From NCBI RefSeq assembly GCF_002909255.1, contig NZ_PIOB01000001.1, positions 124,001 through 188,000 on the forward strand: a stretch of 64,000 nucleotides of DNA, written 5' to 3'. The position numbers were made by a program, and so were the translations under genes. The notes under the pieces are model-generated. The model was given only the letters and a program-made list of their open reading frames with translations, searched no databases and was not told where the DNA came from. This DNA comes from Arenibacter hampyeongensis. GTDB taxonomy: Bacteria > Bacteroidota > Bacteroidia > Flavobacteriales > Flavobacteriaceae. This document shows positions 8,591 through 17,044 of the stretch, one piece after another (position 1 is the stretch's first letter; every line of letters begins with the position of its first letter).

Positions 8591-10858
8591 ATGGACAATT
8601 TATATTTATTAATGATTATTGCCCTTGCCTTCTTGGCAATAGCAGATTTAGTAGTTGGGGTTAGTAATGACGCCGTAAACTTTTTAAACTCCGCAATTGG
8701 CTCCAAAGCCATTTCATTTAGGACCATAATGATTGTTGCCAGTTTGGGTATTGCCATAGGTGCCATTTTTTCCAGCGGTATGATGGAGGTGGCCCGAAAG
8801 GGTATCTTTCATCCCGGCGAGTTCATGTTCAGTGAGATCATGATAATTTTCATGGCTGTTATGATAACCGATATCCTGTTGCTGGATTTTTTCAATACGG
8901 TTGGGATGCCCACCTCCACCACAGTATCCATTGTATTTGAACTTTTGGGAGCCTCGGTTGCTATGTCCTTTATTAAAATAGCTTCAAGTGGGGGGGATTA
9001 TATTGATATATATAACTACATAAACACTTCAAAGGCTACGGAAATAATTCTGGGCATATTGCTTTCGGTCGTTATTGCCTTTTCCATTGGGGCCCTGGTG
9101 CAATATTTGTCGAGGATTCTACTTTCTTTCGACTTTAGAAAAAAAGCTAAGATCATAGGGGCACTCTTCGGAGGTATTGCCTTGAGCGCAATCACTTATT
9201 TCATTCTAATAAAGGGTTTAAAAGGGGCCACTTTCGTAAGTGGTGATGTGCTGGATTATATTCAAAATAATACCCGTACCATTATCATTGGAAGTCTAGT
9301 TCTTTGGACCTTGGTATCTTATTTAATTTCGGTGGTATTGAAATACGACGTGTATAAACTCATTATTATCGTAGGAACTTTTGCCTTGGCACTTGCTTTT
9401 GCAGGGAACGACCTTGTTAATTTTATAGGAGTCCCCATAGCCGCATGGCAGTCTTTTGAAGCCTGGCAGGCCTCAGGTATTCCAGCCAATGAATTTAGTA
9501 TGACCGTATTGGCCGAAAAGGTTCCTACCCCAACAATTTTGTTGTTCGTAGCGGGAATGGTCATGGTGCTCACCTTATGGTTTTCCAAAAAAGCACGCTA
9601 TGTAACCCAAACAGAAATTAACCTATCCAGGGAAGGTGAATCCAAGGAGCGCTTTCAGCCAAATTTTCTATCTAGAGGAATAGTACGATCAGCTATGGCT
9701 CTGTCATCTGTTACCTCCGCCCTGTTACCAAAATCTTTGCAGGAAAGAATAGATTCCAATTTTAAAAAGCCTGTCATAGCACTTTCCAAGGATAAAACTT
9801 TTGAAATGCCTGCTTTTGATATGGTTAGGGCTTCTGTTAACCTAATGGTTGCCGGTATATTGATTTCCTTGGCCACGTCCTATAAATTACCATTATCTAC
9901 CACGTATGTTACCTTCATGGTGGCAATGGGTTCATCATTGGCCGATAGGGCCTGGGGAGCAGAAAGTGCCGTGTACCGTGTTGCAGGGGTATTGAATGTT
10001 ATTGGAGGTTGGTTCTTTACAGCCATTATCGCTTTTGTTTCCGCTGCAGTTATTGTTTCCCTTATCAATATTCATGTTCCGTCCATGGTGGCAATCCTAT
10101 TATTGCTTGCAGTGCTATTGCTGGTGAGAAATTATATTTCACACAACCAAAAGTCCAAGGAAATAAAAGCGGAAGACAGTTTACGAAAGGCAGAAAGCAG
10201 TTCTATCCAAGGGGTGATCGAGGAAAGTGCCGACAATATTTCCAACGTTGCAAAAAGAAGTAACAAAATATACACAAACATCATAGACGGACTTGCAAAG
10301 CAAGATTTGGAACTTCTGAAAAAGAATAAGAAAGGTGTTGGTAAGCTTTCGGATGAAATAGACGAATTAAGAGATCATATTTTCTATTTTATAAAGAATT
10401 TGGACGAGGCCAGTGTAGGTGCAAGTAACCTATACATTAACATTTTAGGGTATTTGCAGGATATGGCCCAATCATTGGAATATCTAAACAAAATAAGCCA
10501 TAAGCACATCCACAATAACCATAAAAAATTAAAATACAATCAAATTAAAGAGCTCAAAGAAATAGATCTTGAATTACAGAAATTGCTCAGTGCAACAAAA
10601 TCGGCCTTTGGAAGTAGATCATTTCATCTAATAGGTGACATTTTTTCAAGCAAACAGGAACTTTTGGATATGGTTTCACAAAAAATTGAAAAACAAATTG
10701 CTAGGACACGTACCGAAGAATCCAGCCCAAAAAACACCACCTTGTACTTTACCTTTCTTTTGGAAACAAAAGATTTTATTAACGCCACTATGAACCTTCT
10801 GGAGCTTTACTACAAGGAGCACGATAGCACGGTTAAACCTGCAAAGCTTGAAGTGTAA
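8591..10858 (+). CDS. PiT-family inorganic phosphate transporter with PhoU-like C-terminal domain
   Basis: Inner-membrane low-affinity phosphate symporter of 755 residues, longer than classical PitA (about 500). The two inverted PiT signature motifs are visible: GVSNDAVNFLNSAIGSKA near residues 24-41 and AFAGNDLVNFIGVPIAA near 273-289. About a dozen hydrophobic segments span residues 1-340 and 410-515. The extra C-terminal region (about 530-755) is charged and helical (SADNISNVAKRSNKIYTNII, LYINILGYLQDMAQSLEYLNKISHKH) and resembles PhoU helical bundles, so transport and signalling may be coupled in one chain. It follows the porin gene and carries its own Pho-box-like motif. Confidence 0.9.
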   Translation: MDNLYLLMIIALAFLAIADLVVGVSNDAVNFLNSAIGSKAISFRTIMIVASLGIAIGAIFSSGMMEVARKGIFHPGEFMFSEIMIIFMAVMITDILLLDFFNTVGMPTSTTVSIVFELLGASVAMSFIKIASSGGDYIDIYNYINTSKATEIILGILLSVVIAFSIGALVQYLSRILLSFDFRKKAKIIGALFGGIALSAITYFILIKGLKGATFVSGDVLDYIQNNTRTIIIGSLVLWTLVSYLISVVLKYDVYKLIIIVGTFALALAFAGNDLVNFIGVPIAAWQSFEAWQASGIPANEFSMTVLAEKVPTPTILLFVAGMVMVLTLWFSKKARYVTQTEINLSREGESKERFQPNFLSRGIVRSAMALSSVTSALLPKSLQERIDSNFKKPVIALSKDKTFEMPAFDMVRASVNLMVAGILISLATSYKLPLSTTYVTFMVAMGSSLADRAWGAESAVYRVAGVLNVIGGWFFTAIIAFVSAAVIVSLINIHVPSMVAILLLLAVLLLVRNYISHNQKSKEIKAEDSLRKAESSSIQGVIEESADNISNVAKRSNKIYTNIIDGLAKQDLELLKKNKKGVGKLSDEIDELRDHIFYFIKNLDEASVGASNLYINILGYLQDMAQSLEYLNKISHKHIHNNHKKLKYNQIKELKEIDLELQKLLSATKSAFGSRSFHLIGDIFSSKQELLDMVSQKIEKQIARTRTEESSPKNTTLYFTFLLETKDFINATMNLLELYYKEHDSTVKPAKLEV

Positions 10859-10885
10859 TAAGATCAATGACTATATAAAGAGTAT

Positions 10886-11599
10886 ATGAAATATGTATTC
10901 CTAATTGTCTTTTTTGGTTGTATTTCATGTTGTATTGGGCAAAATATAGGAGGAACGGAGCTTCTGGAAAAGGCCATTTCCTATCATGACCCCAATGGCC
11001 GTTGGAGTTCGTTTAAGGGTAACTTTAGTGTCACTATGGAATCCCCAAAAGGGGACAAAAGAAAAAGCCACATAGCAATTGATCTGCCGGCCTCCAGTTT
11101 TAAATTGACCACAAATAGGGACAACAATGCCATAGAACAAACTGTGGACAAGGGTGAATGTCTTGTAACTCTTAACGGCATTACAAATATTTCAGATGCT
11201 GATAAGGCCGCTCATAATATCTCTTGTGAACGGACAAAAAAAATGAAGGACTATTACACCTATCTCTATGGACTTCCCATGAAATTAAGAGATCCCGGTA
11301 CCATTATTGAATCCCGTGTGGAGACCAAAACCTTTAAGGGCAAGAAATACCTGAGACTTAAAGCAACATACTCAAAAGAAGTTGGGACTGATACTTGGTA
11401 TTTTTATTTTGACCCAACGTCCTATGCCATGGAGGTCTATCAGTTTTTTCATGATGAATCCCAAAATGATGGGGAGTACATTTTACTGTCAGGCGTAGAA
11501 ATCATAAATGGCATTAAAATGCCCAAGACCAGGGCATGGTATTACAACAAAAATGATCAATATCTGGGGACGGATGTCCTAGACCAAAACTCCAATTAA
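10886..11599 (+). CDS. DUF6503-like exported protein
   Basis: Predicted periplasmic or surface protein of 237 residues with a signal peptide (residues 1-18, ending CCIGQ). The pattern SYHDPNGRWSSFKGNFSVTMESPKG and the later YYTYLYGLPMKLRDPG, WYFYFDP and GIKMPKTRAWYYNKNDQYLGTD are typical of the DUF6503 family in Bacteroidota, whose fold is probably LolA/LolB-like (a lipid-binding half-barrel). Its function is unknown. It is 27 bases after the PiT gene and may be its operon partner. It meets nadD tail-to-tail with one base between the stops. Confidence 0.72.
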   Translation: MKYVFLIVFFGCISCCIGQNIGGTELLEKAISYHDPNGRWSSFKGNFSVTMESPKGDKRKSHIAIDLPASSFKLTTNRDNNAIEQTVDKGECLVTLNGITNISDADKAAHNISCERTKKMKDYYTYLYGLPMKLRDPGTIIESRVETKTFKGKKYLRLKATYSKEVGTDTWYFYFDPTSYAMEVYQFFHDESQNDGEYILLSGVEIINGIKMPKTRAWYYNKNDQYLGTDVLDQNSN

Positions 11600-11600
11600 A

Positions 11601-12188
11601 CTATCTATAAAAATTCATTTCATCCATATACTTCCACACGCCTTCTGGCAATAAGGGTCTAATATTTTTGCCCATTTTATGTTGTGCCCTTATAAAAGTA
11701 GATGATATTTCCATGATAGGGGCCGCAACATGATGTATCTTGGCATGGTCTCTAAATCTTTGTTCTACTTCCCCTTCCGAAATCCTGGGGTAGACGTAAA
11801 TGGAATGATTTTCCAGAATAACCTCAAAGTTCTTCCATTTGTGCAAGCCTTTTAAATTGTCCTCCCCCATAATCAAACAGAAATCATGATCAACTTCATA
11901 TTTTTCCTGCAAATACGCCAGGGTATTTACGGTATAATTGGGTTGTGGTAGGTCGAACTCAATTTTGCTCGGTTTTAATTTTGGATAATCATGGGTGGCT
12001 TCAACTACCAATTGATAACGATGATGATTGTCCAGCAGGGTCTTTTTGGTTTTAAAGGGACTTTGAGGGGTTACTACAAACCAGACCTCATCCAAGTCGG
12101 AAAATTCCACCATATGATTGGCAATCACCAAATGCCCAATATGAATTGGATTAAAAGTACCGAAATAAAGCCCTATTTTCTTAATCAT
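11601..12188 (-). CDS. nadD: Nicotinate-nucleotide adenylyltransferase
   Basis: Transfers AMP from ATP to nicotinate mononucleotide to make deamido-NAD in NAD biosynthesis. The nucleotidyltransferase signature GTFNPIHIGHLVIANHM (HxGH, residues 10-26) and the C-terminal ISSTFIR motif are intact. Length is 195 residues, as expected. It is the last gene of a minus-strand series yicC-gmk-nadD, a common arrangement in Flavobacteriaceae. The spacing to gmk is 83 bases. Confidence 0.95.
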   Translation of the reverse strand: MIKKIGLYFGTFNPIHIGHLVIANHMVEFSDLDEVWFVVTPQSPFKTKKTLLDNHHRYQLVVEATHDYPKLKPSKIEFDLPQPNYTVNTLAYLQEKYEVDHDFCLIMGEDNLKGLHKWKNFEVILENHSIYVYPRISEGEVEQRFRDHAKIHHVAAPIMEISSTFIRAQHKMGKNIRPLLPEGVWKYMDEMNFYR

Positions 12189-12271
12189 GCGAAACTTGAT
12201 TCAGCATCATTTTTCAATGAATTATTTTAATTTTAATTTGGCGGAATAGATTTGTAACGGTTAACATCGTC

Positions 12272-12862
12272 CTAAATTTTATTCTTAATTTCAGTGCCTA
12301 CAAAATCTGCTACCAACTTATGTGCCTGGTTTAGGGCAGTATCCAAATCATAATTCTTTATTACAGTATCAAATTGCGGGGCAGTGGCCAGTTCTACAGA
12401 GGCCTTGGCTATTCGCATATTTATTTTATCGTCCGATTCCGTACTTCGCTTTTTCAGCCTAATCTTAAGTTCATCTACACTGGGAGGCTTTACAAAGACG
12501 GCAAGGGTCTGCTCCGGAAACTTCTTTTTTATTCGCAAACCTCCCACAACATCTATATCAAAAATTACATTCTTCCCCTCGGCCCAAAGGCGGTCTACCT
12601 CACTTTTTAAAGTCCCGTAGAAATTATCCCTGTAGACTTCCTCCCATTCAAGAAAATCATCGTCCTTTATATGCTGCTTAAATTCGGACAAGCTCATAAA
12701 ATAATAATGCTCGCCGTGTTTCTCCTTGCCACGTCTGGGCCTTGAAGTAGCCGAAATGGAAAAAGCCAAATTGAGCTCGGGCTGGTTTAATAAATGTTTG
12801 ACTATGGTTGTTTTTCCACTACCTGAAGGGGCAGAAAAAATTATTAGTTTTCCTCCTTCCAT
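12272..12862 (-). CDS. gmk: Guanylate kinase
   Basis: Phosphorylates GMP to GDP. The P-loop SAPSGSGKTTIVKHLL (residues 9-24), the GMP-binding segment SATSRPRRGKEKHGEHYYFMS and the lid-type region are all visible. Length 196 residues is normal. Its start codon overlaps the yicC stop by one base (TAATG on the minus strand), so the two are translationally coupled. Confidence 0.96.
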   Translation of the reverse strand: MEGGKLIIFSAPSGSGKTTIVKHLLNQPELNLAFSISATSRPRRGKEKHGEHYYFMSLSEFKQHIKDDDFLEWEEVYRDNFYGTLKSEVDRLWAEGKNVIFDIDVVGGLRIKKKFPEQTLAVFVKPPSVDELKIRLKKRSTESDDKINMRIAKASVELATAPQFDTVIKNYDLDTALNQAHKLVADFVGTEIKNKI

Positions 12863-13719
12863 TATAAAACATTAAGCATTTGTTCTTTAATCTTTTCCAA
12901 TTCGTCCTTCATCTGTACCACTAACTGCTGCATTGGGGCAAAATTTGCCTTGGAACCTATGGTATTGATCTCCCTTCCAATTTCCTGACTGATGAATCCC
13001 AATTTCTTACCGTTGGAGTCATCCGATTTCAACGTACTGGCAAAATAATCCAAGTGATTTAGCAAACGGACTTTTTCCTCGGTAATATCATATTTCTCAA
13101 GATAATAAATAAGCTCTTGTTCAAAGCGATTGGCATCCAGGTTAGTCTTAAGGTCTGCAACAGCCTTTTCCAGACGCTCCCTTATCGTTAAAAGCCTATC
13201 GGGGTCCATTTGTGCAACCTTGTCCAATAAATCCTTTAAAACGTCTATTCTAGCCTCAAAATCTGCTTCCAAGACCTTACCTTCTTCCGTTCTGAAAATA
13301 TTTATTTCCTTGAGTGCCTCCTCCAGCGTTTCCTTTATTACCTTATATTCCTCTTCGTCAATGTCCTCACGTTCAGTTTTCATGGTATCGGGCATACGCA
13401 TAGCTATTTCCAAGAGGCCCATTTCATTTCCAGAAACAATATGTCCCAATTGCTTCATATATTGCCTTACCACAACTTCGTTGACTTCGGAAGAGGTCTC
13501 AGCTCCCGTATTTTCAATATAGAGACTAAAATCTATTTTTCCCCTAACCAAAGAACCGGCAATGGTCCTGCGTAATTCCAATTCCTTTTCCCTATAGGTG
13601 GAAGGTATACGTGCATTTAAATCAAGACTTTTACTGTTGAGCGATTTGATTTCAATGGTAATTTTTTTCGAAGGAAGTTGAATAACATGCTTCCCAAACC
13701 CTGTCATTGATTGGATCAT
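12862..13719 (-). CDS. yicC: YicC/YloC family endoribonuclease-like protein
   Basis: Conserved protein of 285 residues. The N-terminus MIQSMTGFG and the C-terminal block GKKLGFISQEIGREINTIGSKAN, with a final KDELEKIKEQMLNV helix, are diagnostic of the YicC family, reported in E. coli to act as an endoribonuclease or adaptor on small RNAs. A long helical middle part (about 150-230) is rich in Glu and Lys. It is the first gene of the yicC-gmk-nadD series and overlaps gmk by one base. The gmk neighbour is conserved across many bacteria. Confidence 0.93.
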   Translation of the reverse strand: MIQSMTGFGKHVIQLPSKKITIEIKSLNSKSLDLNARIPSTYREKELELRRTIAGSLVRGKIDFSLYIENTGAETSSEVNEVVVRQYMKQLGHIVSGNEMGLLEIAMRMPDTMKTEREDIDEEEYKVIKETLEEALKEINIFRTEEGKVLEADFEARIDVLKDLLDKVAQMDPDRLLTIRERLEKAVADLKTNLDANRFEQELIYYLEKYDITEEKVRLLNHLDYFASTLKSDDSNGKKLGFISQEIGREINTIGSKANFAPMQQLVVQMKDELEKIKEQMLNVL

Positions 13720-13834
13720 AAAATATTTTTAAATTTTGTCAAAGGTAAATAAAATTGGGGTTTGTATAGCTTAATGGCCAAGACCCGTGTAAAGCCATTA
13801 ATAAACGTGATCTAATACCATTTAGATCTCTTCC

Positions 13835-14206
13835 CTAATTGATTGGGCTCCCACTATTTAACCGTTTACCGCTTTTGTCAAAATGAAACCTGAATTGCCT
13901 CTCGCACCAAAATATACCCACAAACATGGCAACAACCAGGAAAAAAAGGGAAACACCCAAGGCCCAATTTGGAGAAATGAAATAGGTGGCAGTACCGACC
14001 GTTAGGGTGGACACACCCACAAAAAACATCATTTTGGCTCCAATTTTGTTGCCAAAATCCCAAGTCTCCTGGTTCCTCATGCTTTTCCAGGTGCGATAGC
14101 CATAAATAAAATTTATATTTTTGGGAGGGTATGCTCTATAGAACAAGGCAAAAATCATTAATAGCAGGCTGGGAGCTGTGGCTCCAATGAATAACGCCCA
14201 TTCCAT
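13835..14206 (-). CDS. SdpI-like membrane protein
   Basis: Integral membrane protein of 123 residues with three hydrophobic segments (about 4-21, 57-77, 82-100). The segment NFIYGYRTWKSMRNQETWDFGNKIGAKMM matches the SdpI family motif (GxRTxxSxxNxETWxxAN). In Bacillus SdpI gives immunity to the SdpC toxin; most members have no known role. The gene starts at the base immediately after the stop codon of the DUF1080 gene, so it is probably the last gene of the sugar operon that begins at 16900. Confidence 0.78.
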   Translation of the reverse strand: MEWALFIGATAPSLLLMIFALFYRAYPPKNINFIYGYRTWKSMRNQETWDFGNKIGAKMMFFVGVSTLTVGTATYFISPNWALGVSLFFLVVAMFVGIFWCERQFRFHFDKSGKRLNSGSPIN

Positions 14207-15028
14207 CTAAAGCTCCCGCACCCAAATATTCCTATAACTCACCCTGCTATTGTCCCCATGGTCCTGTAGTTTTAAAGGACCCTTGCCATGGGCTGGATTC
14301 TTGGGCCAGCCTATATAAGGTGTTGTTCCCTTAATTTCAACATGGTCCTGTACCAGAACACCATTATGCAAAACCGTTACTGTTCCCGATCTAATTTTAT
14401 TCCCATCCTTATCGAACTCGGGCGCATGATAAATGATATCATAGGTATTCCATTCCCCGGTTGGTACGGAGGCCTTGGCAAGAGGAGTATGTTGCTTGTA
14501 TATGGAACCCACTTGGCCATTAACATAGGTATCGTTATCGTTATTGTCCAAAACCTGAACCTCGTACAGGCCTTGTAGAAAAACGCCGCTATTGCCCCTA
14601 CTTTGCCCTTTGCCCTGAATTTCCGCAGGAGACTTCCATTCCAGGTGCAATTGCATACTGCCAAAATTTTGAACAGTTTGTATATCCCCAGTCTTGTTAT
14701 TGACCGTCATACTACCGTCATTGTTTACAAACCATTTGGCCGCAGTGCTATCCCTTGAAGATATCCAATTGTCCAGATTTCCTCCTCTAAAGAGTACAAT
14801 GGCATCACTTGGAGCTCCTTTTATTGGGTCATGTGGATTTACGACAGGCGGCACCGGCTTATAGAATTCGGTCTCCTCAGGAGTAGTAGGCTCTGTACCG
14901 GAGTATTCACCAGGAACCTCAGTATCTTTCTCAATTGCCTTTGGCTCCAATGGGTCCACGGTAATCTTTTCCTTACAGGCGAACGCCAATATCAATATAA
15001 AAGTGATATAAATAGATCTCATTTTCAT
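14207..15028 (-). CDS. DUF1080 lipoprotein (3-keto-glycoside lyase/hydratase family), copy 1
   Basis: Exported lipoprotein of 273 residues: signal peptide with lipobox ILAFAC, then a Pro/Glu/Thr-rich linker, then the DUF1080 (PF06439) jelly-roll domain from about residue 75. Visible family features are VLFRGGNLDNWISS near the start of the domain, LHLEWKSPAEIQGKGQSRGNSGVFLQGLYEVQVLDN, TGEWNTYDIIYHAPEF and the end GPLKLQDHGDNSRVSYRNIWVREL. Characterised DUF1080 proteins cleave 3-keto-glucosides by elimination or hydrate the resulting 3-keto-2-hydroxy-glucal. Nineteen bases separate it from the second DUF1080 gene upstream; the pair may carry out the two steps. The substrate is not known. Confidence 0.85.
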   Translation of the reverse strand: MKMRSIYITFILILAFACKEKITVDPLEPKAIEKDTEVPGEYSGTEPTTPEETEFYKPVPPVVNPHDPIKGAPSDAIVLFRGGNLDNWISSRDSTAAKWFVNNDGSMTVNNKTGDIQTVQNFGSMQLHLEWKSPAEIQGKGQSRGNSGVFLQGLYEVQVLDNNDNDTYVNGQVGSIYKQHTPLAKASVPTGEWNTYDIIYHAPEFDKDGNKIRSGTVTVLHNGVLVQDHVEIKGTTPYIGWPKNPAHGKGPLKLQDHGDNSRVSYRNIWVREL

Positions 15029-15047
15029 AGACTTATCTAGTATTGGA

Positions 15048-15830
15048 TCAGTCCAATGATTTTATCTTAATATTTCTGTAGGACACAATGTCCCCATGAT
15101 CTTGCAATCCAATCCTGCCGGTCTTATATTTTCCAAAATGCTCCGACCCTTTAAATTTAGACTTGTCGATCATTGCCTCCCATTCCTCTCCATGTACCGG
15201 GAAAGAAGCTATTTCCGTACCATTCAACACTACATTCCCTTTATTGGTTTTATGATTTACCGTAATAACACAGGTGTTCCATTCCCCAACAGGTTTGGTT
15301 ACGTCCTCACTAGGACCAACCATATCGTACAAAGCCCCTGCCTGTCTTACAGGTCCATTTTTTGCGTCAGGGTGTTTTTCATTGTCCAATACCTGTATTT
15401 CCGGTCCGGAATGGTAGGCCTCCGGAAGACTTTCCACCTCTTTAACGCCCCAAAAAATACCGCTATTTCCGCCTTCTGAAATTTTCCAATCTACGGATAG
15501 TACAAAGTTGGTAAAATCCTCCTTGGTCACCAAGTTGTATTTCTCCCCTTTTTTACGCTCTTTTGGTGGATAGTATACCATGGCACCATCCTCGATTTTC
15601 CATGCATCCCCAACACCATCTTCCAAATACCGCTTCCAGGCATCGAAGTTGGTTCCGTCAAAAAGTACTTGCCATTCCCCTGCAATTGGAGCTGGTGGAG
15701 GTGGGGGTGGAGTTACTTTTTCGGAATTTGCCAAAGGATCGGAGTCTATGTCCATGTTTTTCTTATCCGTTTTATCCTTGCAGCCCATAACCATAACGGC
15801 TATCAAGGCACTAAATATCAATTTTTTCAT
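15048..15830 (-). CDS. DUF1080 lipoprotein (3-keto-glycoside lyase/hydratase family), copy 2
   Basis: Lipoprotein of 260 residues with lipobox VMGC and a polyproline linker (PPPPPPAP, about residues 41-48) before the DUF1080 domain. The domain shows EWQVLFDGTNFDAWKRYL, FVLSVDWKISEGGNSGIFWGV, GPEIQVLDNEKHPDAKN, PVGEWNTCVITVNHKTNKGNVVLNG and the end RIGLQDHGDIVSYRNIKIKSL. It differs clearly from copy 1, so the two probably have different roles in 3-keto-sugar breakdown (lyase versus hydratase, as inferred from the family). It lies 17 bases downstream of the TIM-barrel gene and 19 upstream of copy 1. Confidence 0.86.
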   Translation of the reverse strand: MKKLIFSALIAVMVMGCKDKTDKKNMDIDSDPLANSEKVTPPPPPPAPIAGEWQVLFDGTNFDAWKRYLEDGVGDAWKIEDGAMVYYPPKERKKGEKYNLVTKEDFTNFVLSVDWKISEGGNSGIFWGVKEVESLPEAYHSGPEIQVLDNEKHPDAKNGPVRQAGALYDMVGPSEDVTKPVGEWNTCVITVNHKTNKGNVVLNGTEIASFPVHGEEWEAMIDKSKFKGSEHFGKYKTGRIGLQDHGDIVSYRNIKIKSLD

Positions 15831-15847
15831 TTCCTTATTTATTTATT

Positions 15848-16900
15848 TTAAAGTCCTAATATTTTCTTTAATACTGTTTTATCTATAGCTGCCCCTGCAA
15901 AATCGTCAAAGGTCTTTTCCGTAGCCTCAATGATATGATCCTGGATGAACTTGGCACCTTCCCTAGCCCCCTGTTCCGGACTCTTAATGCAACACTCCCA
16001 TTCCATTACCGCCCAAACATCACAGCCATATTGGGTTAATTTGGAGAAAATGGACTTAAAATCTATCTGTCCATCACCCAACGATCGATATCTACCTGCG
16101 CGGTCACCCCAATCATTAAAACCACCAAAGGCTCCTTTTTTGCCAGTTGGGTTAAATTCCGAATCCTTAACGTGAAACGATTTTATAAACTCGTGGTAAT
16201 GGTCTATATAAGTAATATAATCCAACTGCTGAAGTACAAAATGACTTGGGTCGTACAAAATATTAACTCGTTTATGGTTCCCGGTAGCGGCCAAGAATCG
16301 CTCAAAGGTATCCCCGTCATGAAGATCCTCGCCTGGGTGGATTTCATAACATACATCCACACCTTCCTTGTCAAAGTGATTTAGAATGGGCAACCATCTT
16401 TTTGCCAATTCTTCGAAGCCCATCTCTACCAATCCCGCAGGTCTCTGCGGCCATGGGTGGGCGGTATGCCATAGTAGTGATCCCGAGAAAGTGGCATGTG
16501 CATTTAGTCCGAGCCTACGACTCGCCGTGGCTCCTTTTTTAACAACATCAATGGCCCATTCGGTACGTGCCTTTGGATTGTTCTTCACCTTGTCCGGCGC
16601 AAAATTATCGAACATAAGGTCGTAAGCAGGGTTCACCGCCACCAATTGTCCTTGCAAATGAGTAGACAACTCGGTTATTTCCAAACCATAAGAATTTATC
16701 TTTCCCTTTAACTCGTCACAGTAGGTCTGACTCTCGGCAGCCTTATCCAAATCGATTAAAAAATCTACCCAAGTTGGAATTTGTATTCCTTTATATCCCA
16801 GATCGGATGCCCATTTACACATGCCATCCAACGAATTGAATGGTGCTTTTTCATCTACAAATTGTGCTAAAAATACTGCCGGCCCTTTAATTGTCTTCAT
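15848..16900 (-). CDS. Sugar phosphate isomerase/epimerase-like TIM-barrel protein
   Basis: Cytoplasmic protein of 350 residues of the xylose-isomerase-like TIM-barrel superfamily (AP endonuclease 2 fold). Metal-ligand motifs are visible in order: CYEIHPGED, ILYDPSHFVLQQLD, SFHVKDSEF and VMEWECC. There is no signal peptide. In oxidative glycoside pathways such proteins isomerise or hydrate 3-keto sugars, which fits its place as first gene of an operon with two DUF1080 genes and an SdpI-like gene. It is divergent from the first GMC oxidoreductase, and the 144-base gap carries two inverted repeats. Confidence 0.85.
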   Translation of the reverse strand: MKTIKGPAVFLAQFVDEKAPFNSLDGMCKWASDLGYKGIQIPTWVDFLIDLDKAAESQTYCDELKGKINSYGLEITELSTHLQGQLVAVNPAYDLMFDNFAPDKVKNNPKARTEWAIDVVKKGATASRRLGLNAHATFSGSLLWHTAHPWPQRPAGLVEMGFEELAKRWLPILNHFDKEGVDVCYEIHPGEDLHDGDTFERFLAATGNHKRVNILYDPSHFVLQQLDYITYIDHYHEFIKSFHVKDSEFNPTGKKGAFGGFNDWGDRAGRYRSLGDGQIDFKSIFSKLTQYGCDVWAVMEWECCIKSPEQGAREGAKFIQDHIIEATEKTFDDFAGAAIDKTVLKKILGL

Positions 16901-16946
16901 TTTAAATTTTTATTAAGTGTAATTGAAAATAACCCTTGTTAACATT

Positions 16947-16962
16947 TAGGATAAAAATCCTA
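16947..16962. promoter_or_regulatory. Inverted repeat in the divergent TIM-barrel/GMC gap
   Basis: TAGGAT (16947-16952) and ATCCTA (16957-16962) form a perfect 6-bp inverted repeat around AAAA. It lies just upstream of a weak -7-like element (AAAGTTTG, 16968-16975). It could be an operator or a chance AT-rich repeat. Confidence 0.35.
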
Positions 16963-16971
16963 TATTTAAAG

Positions 16972-16992
16972 TTTGTAGCATATGCCTACAAA
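16972..16992. promoter_or_regulatory. Candidate operator: 7-bp inverted repeat before the first GMC gene
   Basis: TTTGTAG (16972-16978) and CTACAAA (16986-16992) are perfect inverted arms around CATATGC. The left arm overlaps the end of a -7-like element, so a repressor bound here would block initiation. The regulator is not identified in the window. Confidence 0.45.
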
Positions 16993-17044
16993 TGCGAAGT
17001 CATAAATATAGGAAAAGCATCAGAATTAATACAAGAAATATAGA

